Below, piece after piece: positions 5,517 through 7,215 of a stretch of DNA of 7,215 nucleotides. The translations under genes were made by a program, and so were the position numbers. The DNA is from Sphingobacteriales bacterium (GTDB lineage: Bacteria > Bacteroidota > Bacteroidia > Chitinophagales > Chitinophagaceae). Where the stretch lies: NCBI GenBank assembly GCA_023251215.1, contig JAHEZF010000069.1, positions 463-7,677 on the forward strand, in the 5' to 3' direction. The notes under the pieces were generated by a model. The model ran no database searches. It had not been told where the DNA came from and was given only the letters and a program-made list of their open reading frames with translations. Position 1 is the first letter of the stretch; each line of letters opens with the position of its first letter.

Positions 5517-7215
5517 ATGAGAAAGTTTTATGGCTTACTTACCGGACTATTTCTTGGTTTGGTTGGTTTACAAGTAAATGCCGGAACACCTCCGCCAGAC
5601 AGTTGTCATGCGTCATTTACAGTAGGGTCTGTTGCCTCTAATCCTCTTGCCCGGATTTTTACCGCCATTCCCTGGCATAATAATCAAAGAAGGCCGGAAC
5701 AAATTTGCTGGCATTTTGGCGATGGGCATGATACCTGTATTAATTATAACCCCAATGAACCGCCCCCACCAAACGGATATACAGTAATTCATCAATACGG
5801 CCAACCCGGCAATTATTATGTGTGTGTTGCCATTCATTATCAGGGGGGCTGTCTTGCTTACCATTGCGATAGCGTTCCGGTACTTAATCCGGTTTCTTGC
5901 ACGGCAAATTTTCAAACTCTTACTTCAACATCAAATCCACTTGCAAAATATTTTATAGCACAACCATGGCATAGCCAAAATAAAAAACCCATAAGAGTTT
6001 GCTGGATATTTGGCGATGGACATGATACCTGTATAAATTATGCTACGAGCTATACAGGTACCTATGCAGCATATCATGTGTATAGTCAGGCGGGTAATTA
6101 TAATGTATGTGTAAACATCCGCTACGATGGCGGTTGCGAAGCACAGAATTGCCATAATGTTTTAGTGGGACAACCAGATAGCTGTACGGCTAATTTTGAA
6201 ACAATTGCTTCTACTTCCAATCCGCTTGCAAAATATTTTATTGCGCAACCATGGCACAGCAATAACAAAAAACCTATCAGGGTTTGCTGGATATTTGGCG
6301 ATGGACACGATACCTGTATCAATTATTCTACAACCTATACCGGCCCGTATGCAGTATTTCACTTGTATGGGCAGCCAGGTACATATAATGTATGCGTACA
6401 CATACGCTATGATGGTGGCTGTGAGGCGCAGAATTGTCACAACATTTTAGTAAGCCCGCCCGACAGTTGCCAGGCTGATCTTGAGAAATTGCCCATTGCC
6501 CCGGGTGCAAATCCGCTATCTGTTGTTTACAGAGCATTGCCCTGGCATAACAATAATAAAAAGCCGCAAAGAATTTGCTGGAATTTCGGAGACGGACATG
6601 ATACCTGCGTTTATTACCTGAATGTATACAACGGTCAATATACCGTAGCGCATACATACAGCCAGCCGGGCTTGTATAATGTATGTGTAAACATTCTTTA
6701 TTTCGGCGGTTGTGAAGCGCATAAGTGTAGAAATATTCAGGTAAGTACGCCGGATAGTTGCAGCGCTGATTTCGAAAGAATTCCTACTCCAAACGGCAAT
6801 CCTTTAAACGTTTATCTGCGGGCACTTCCCTGGCACAACAATAATAAAAAGCCGCAAAGAGTTTGCTGGAATTTCGGAGACGGACATGATACCTGCATTA
6901 ATTACACCACCGCCTACACCGGGCAATATGTAGTTGCCCATCACTACCAACAACCGGGAACATACAATATCTGTGTAAATATTCTTTACTTCGGCGGTTG
7001 TGAAGCGCATAAATGCAGAGCGGTACAAATAGGTACGCCTCCTGATAGCTGTAGTGCTGATTTTGAAAGAATCGCTTCAAATACTACTAATCCATTGAGA
7101 GTGTATTTCCGTGCCTTGCCCTGGCATAACAATAACAAAAAACCACAAACGATCTGCTGGCATTTTGGCGACGGACATGATACCTGCATCAATTACACCA
7201 CCACTTACACCGGGC
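5517..7215 (+). CDS. Secreted protein of tandem six-cysteine PKD-like repeats, C-terminus beyond window
   Basis: The frame is open for 566 codons from the ATG at 5517 to the right edge with no stop or frameshift. Residues 1-22 are a classical signal peptide (MRK, a Leu/Gly-rich core, cleavage likely after VNA), so the protein is exported. The mature part starts with GTPPPDSC and then consists of five full repeats and part of a sixth, starting near residues 28, 126, 221, 316, 413 and 510. Each has the PKD hallmarks W-x-F-G-D-G and a later H-x-Y-x-Q-x-G-x-Y. Unlike usual PKD domains, each full repeat has six cysteines at fixed places (SC, CW, DTC, a Cys in the V/I-C-V strand, GGC and a last Cys before the repeat end). 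It probably ends in a cell-surface or type IX secretion sorting domain outside the window (inference). Its role could be adhesion or surface structure; no enzyme motif is visible. No clear promoter was found in 5425-5516. Confidence 0.88.
   Translation, partial: MRKFYGLLTGLFLGLVGLQVNAGTPPPDSCHASFTVGSVASNPLARIFTAIPWHNNQRRPEQICWHFGDGHDTCINYNPNEPPPPNGYTVIHQYGQPGNYYVCVAIHYQGGCLAYHCDSVPVLNPVSCTANFQTLTSTSNPLAKYFIAQPWHSQNKKPIRVCWIFGDGHDTCINYATSYTGTYAAYHVYSQAGNYNVCVNIRYDGGCEAQNCHNVLVGQPDSCTANFETIASTSNPLAKYFIAQPWHSNNKKPIRVCWIFGDGHDTCINYSTTYTGPYAVFHLYGQPGTYNVCVHIRYDGGCEAQNCHNILVSPPDSCQADLEKLPIAPGANPLSVVYRALPWHNNNKKPQRICWNFGDGHDTCVYYLNVYNGQYTVAHTYSQPGLYNVCVNILYFGGCEAHKCRNIQVSTPDSCSADFERIPTPNGNPLNVYLRALPWHNNNKKPQRVCWNFGDGHDTCINYTTAYTGQYVVAHHYQQPGTYNICVNILYFGGCEAHKCRAVQIGTPPDSCSADFERIASNTTNPLRVYFRALPWHNNNKKPQTICWHFGDGHDTCINYTTTYTG
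5598..7215 (+). repeat. Tandem repeat array, units of 285-294 bases (95-98 codons)
   Basis: Unit starts, aligned on the D-S-C (or V-S-C) codons, are at 5598, 5892, 6177, 6462, 6753 and 7044, giving unit lengths of 98, 95, 95, 97 and 97 codons, the sixth being cut by the edge. Units 2 and 3 form one group (78 of 95 residues identical by hand count; they share NPLAKYFIAQPWHS and IRYDGGCEAQNC). Units 4-6 form another (RALPWHNNNKKPQ; units 4 and 5 share ILYFGGCEAHKC). Unit 1 is the most divergent, with a proline-rich insert (NPNEPPPPNG). Long stretches are nearly identical at DNA level, so the array is open to unit gain and loss. Confidence 0.9.

Noticed and set aside
5613..7192. Several minus-strand reading frames of 60-109 residues across the repeat array
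   Set aside because: They recur once per repeat unit, have similar sequences because the DNA is repeated, and lie opposite a continuous 566-codon frame with a signal peptide.
5598..7215. CRISPR-like array
   Set aside because: The units are about 290 bases, coding, and imperfect, without short identical repeats and unique spacers.

Overview
The window looks like a chromosomal segment from a Bacteroidota bacterium, most likely of the Chitinophagaceae type. Three things suggest this. The gene order rplM-rpsI-rpsB-tsf-pyrH is typical of the phylum. The promoters carry the Bacteroidota -7 element (TAnnTTTG-like: TATCTTCG twice, TAGCTTTG once) and start codons follow A/T-rich stretches instead of Shine-Dalgarno sites. 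The right edge holds a secreted protein with PKD-type repeats. No RNA gene, CRISPR array, integrase or transposase was seen.

Layout. Positions 1-636 (minus) hold the first 212 residues of an unrecognised membrane-anchored coiled-coil protein that runs off the left edge. Positions 767-4542 (minus) hold a translation block, transcribed right to left: rplM (L13), rpsI (S9), rpsB (S2), tsf (EF-Ts), then pyrH (UMP kinase). A promoter sits at 4617-4650, with a 5' leader of two perfect hairpins before rplM. A good terminator lies between tsf and pyrH, and pyrH appears to have its own promoter sharing an 11-base -7 core with the rplM promoter. From 4789 the plus strand carries a divergently transcribed HD-superfamily hydrolase (4789-5391). 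It is followed by a signal-peptide protein made of tandem PKD-like repeats of about 96 residues (5517 to the right edge, incomplete).

How it works together. The minus-strand block makes two large-subunit/small-subunit partners (L13, S9), S2, and the elongation factor that recycles EF-Tu, with UMP kinase next to it for nucleotide supply. The HD protein and the repeat protein have no evident functional link to it.

Most interesting. (1) Each of the three spacers inside the ribosomal-protein operon is almost filled, from near the upstream stop codon to 10-13 bases before the next start, by an element with inverted ends. The three elements are unrelated in sequence but alike in architecture. (2) The repeat protein has a six-cysteine version of the PKD fold with invariant His positions. 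(3) S2 carries an acidic/charged linker and an Arg-Gly-rich tail. All functional statements beyond family recognition are inference from sequence alone.
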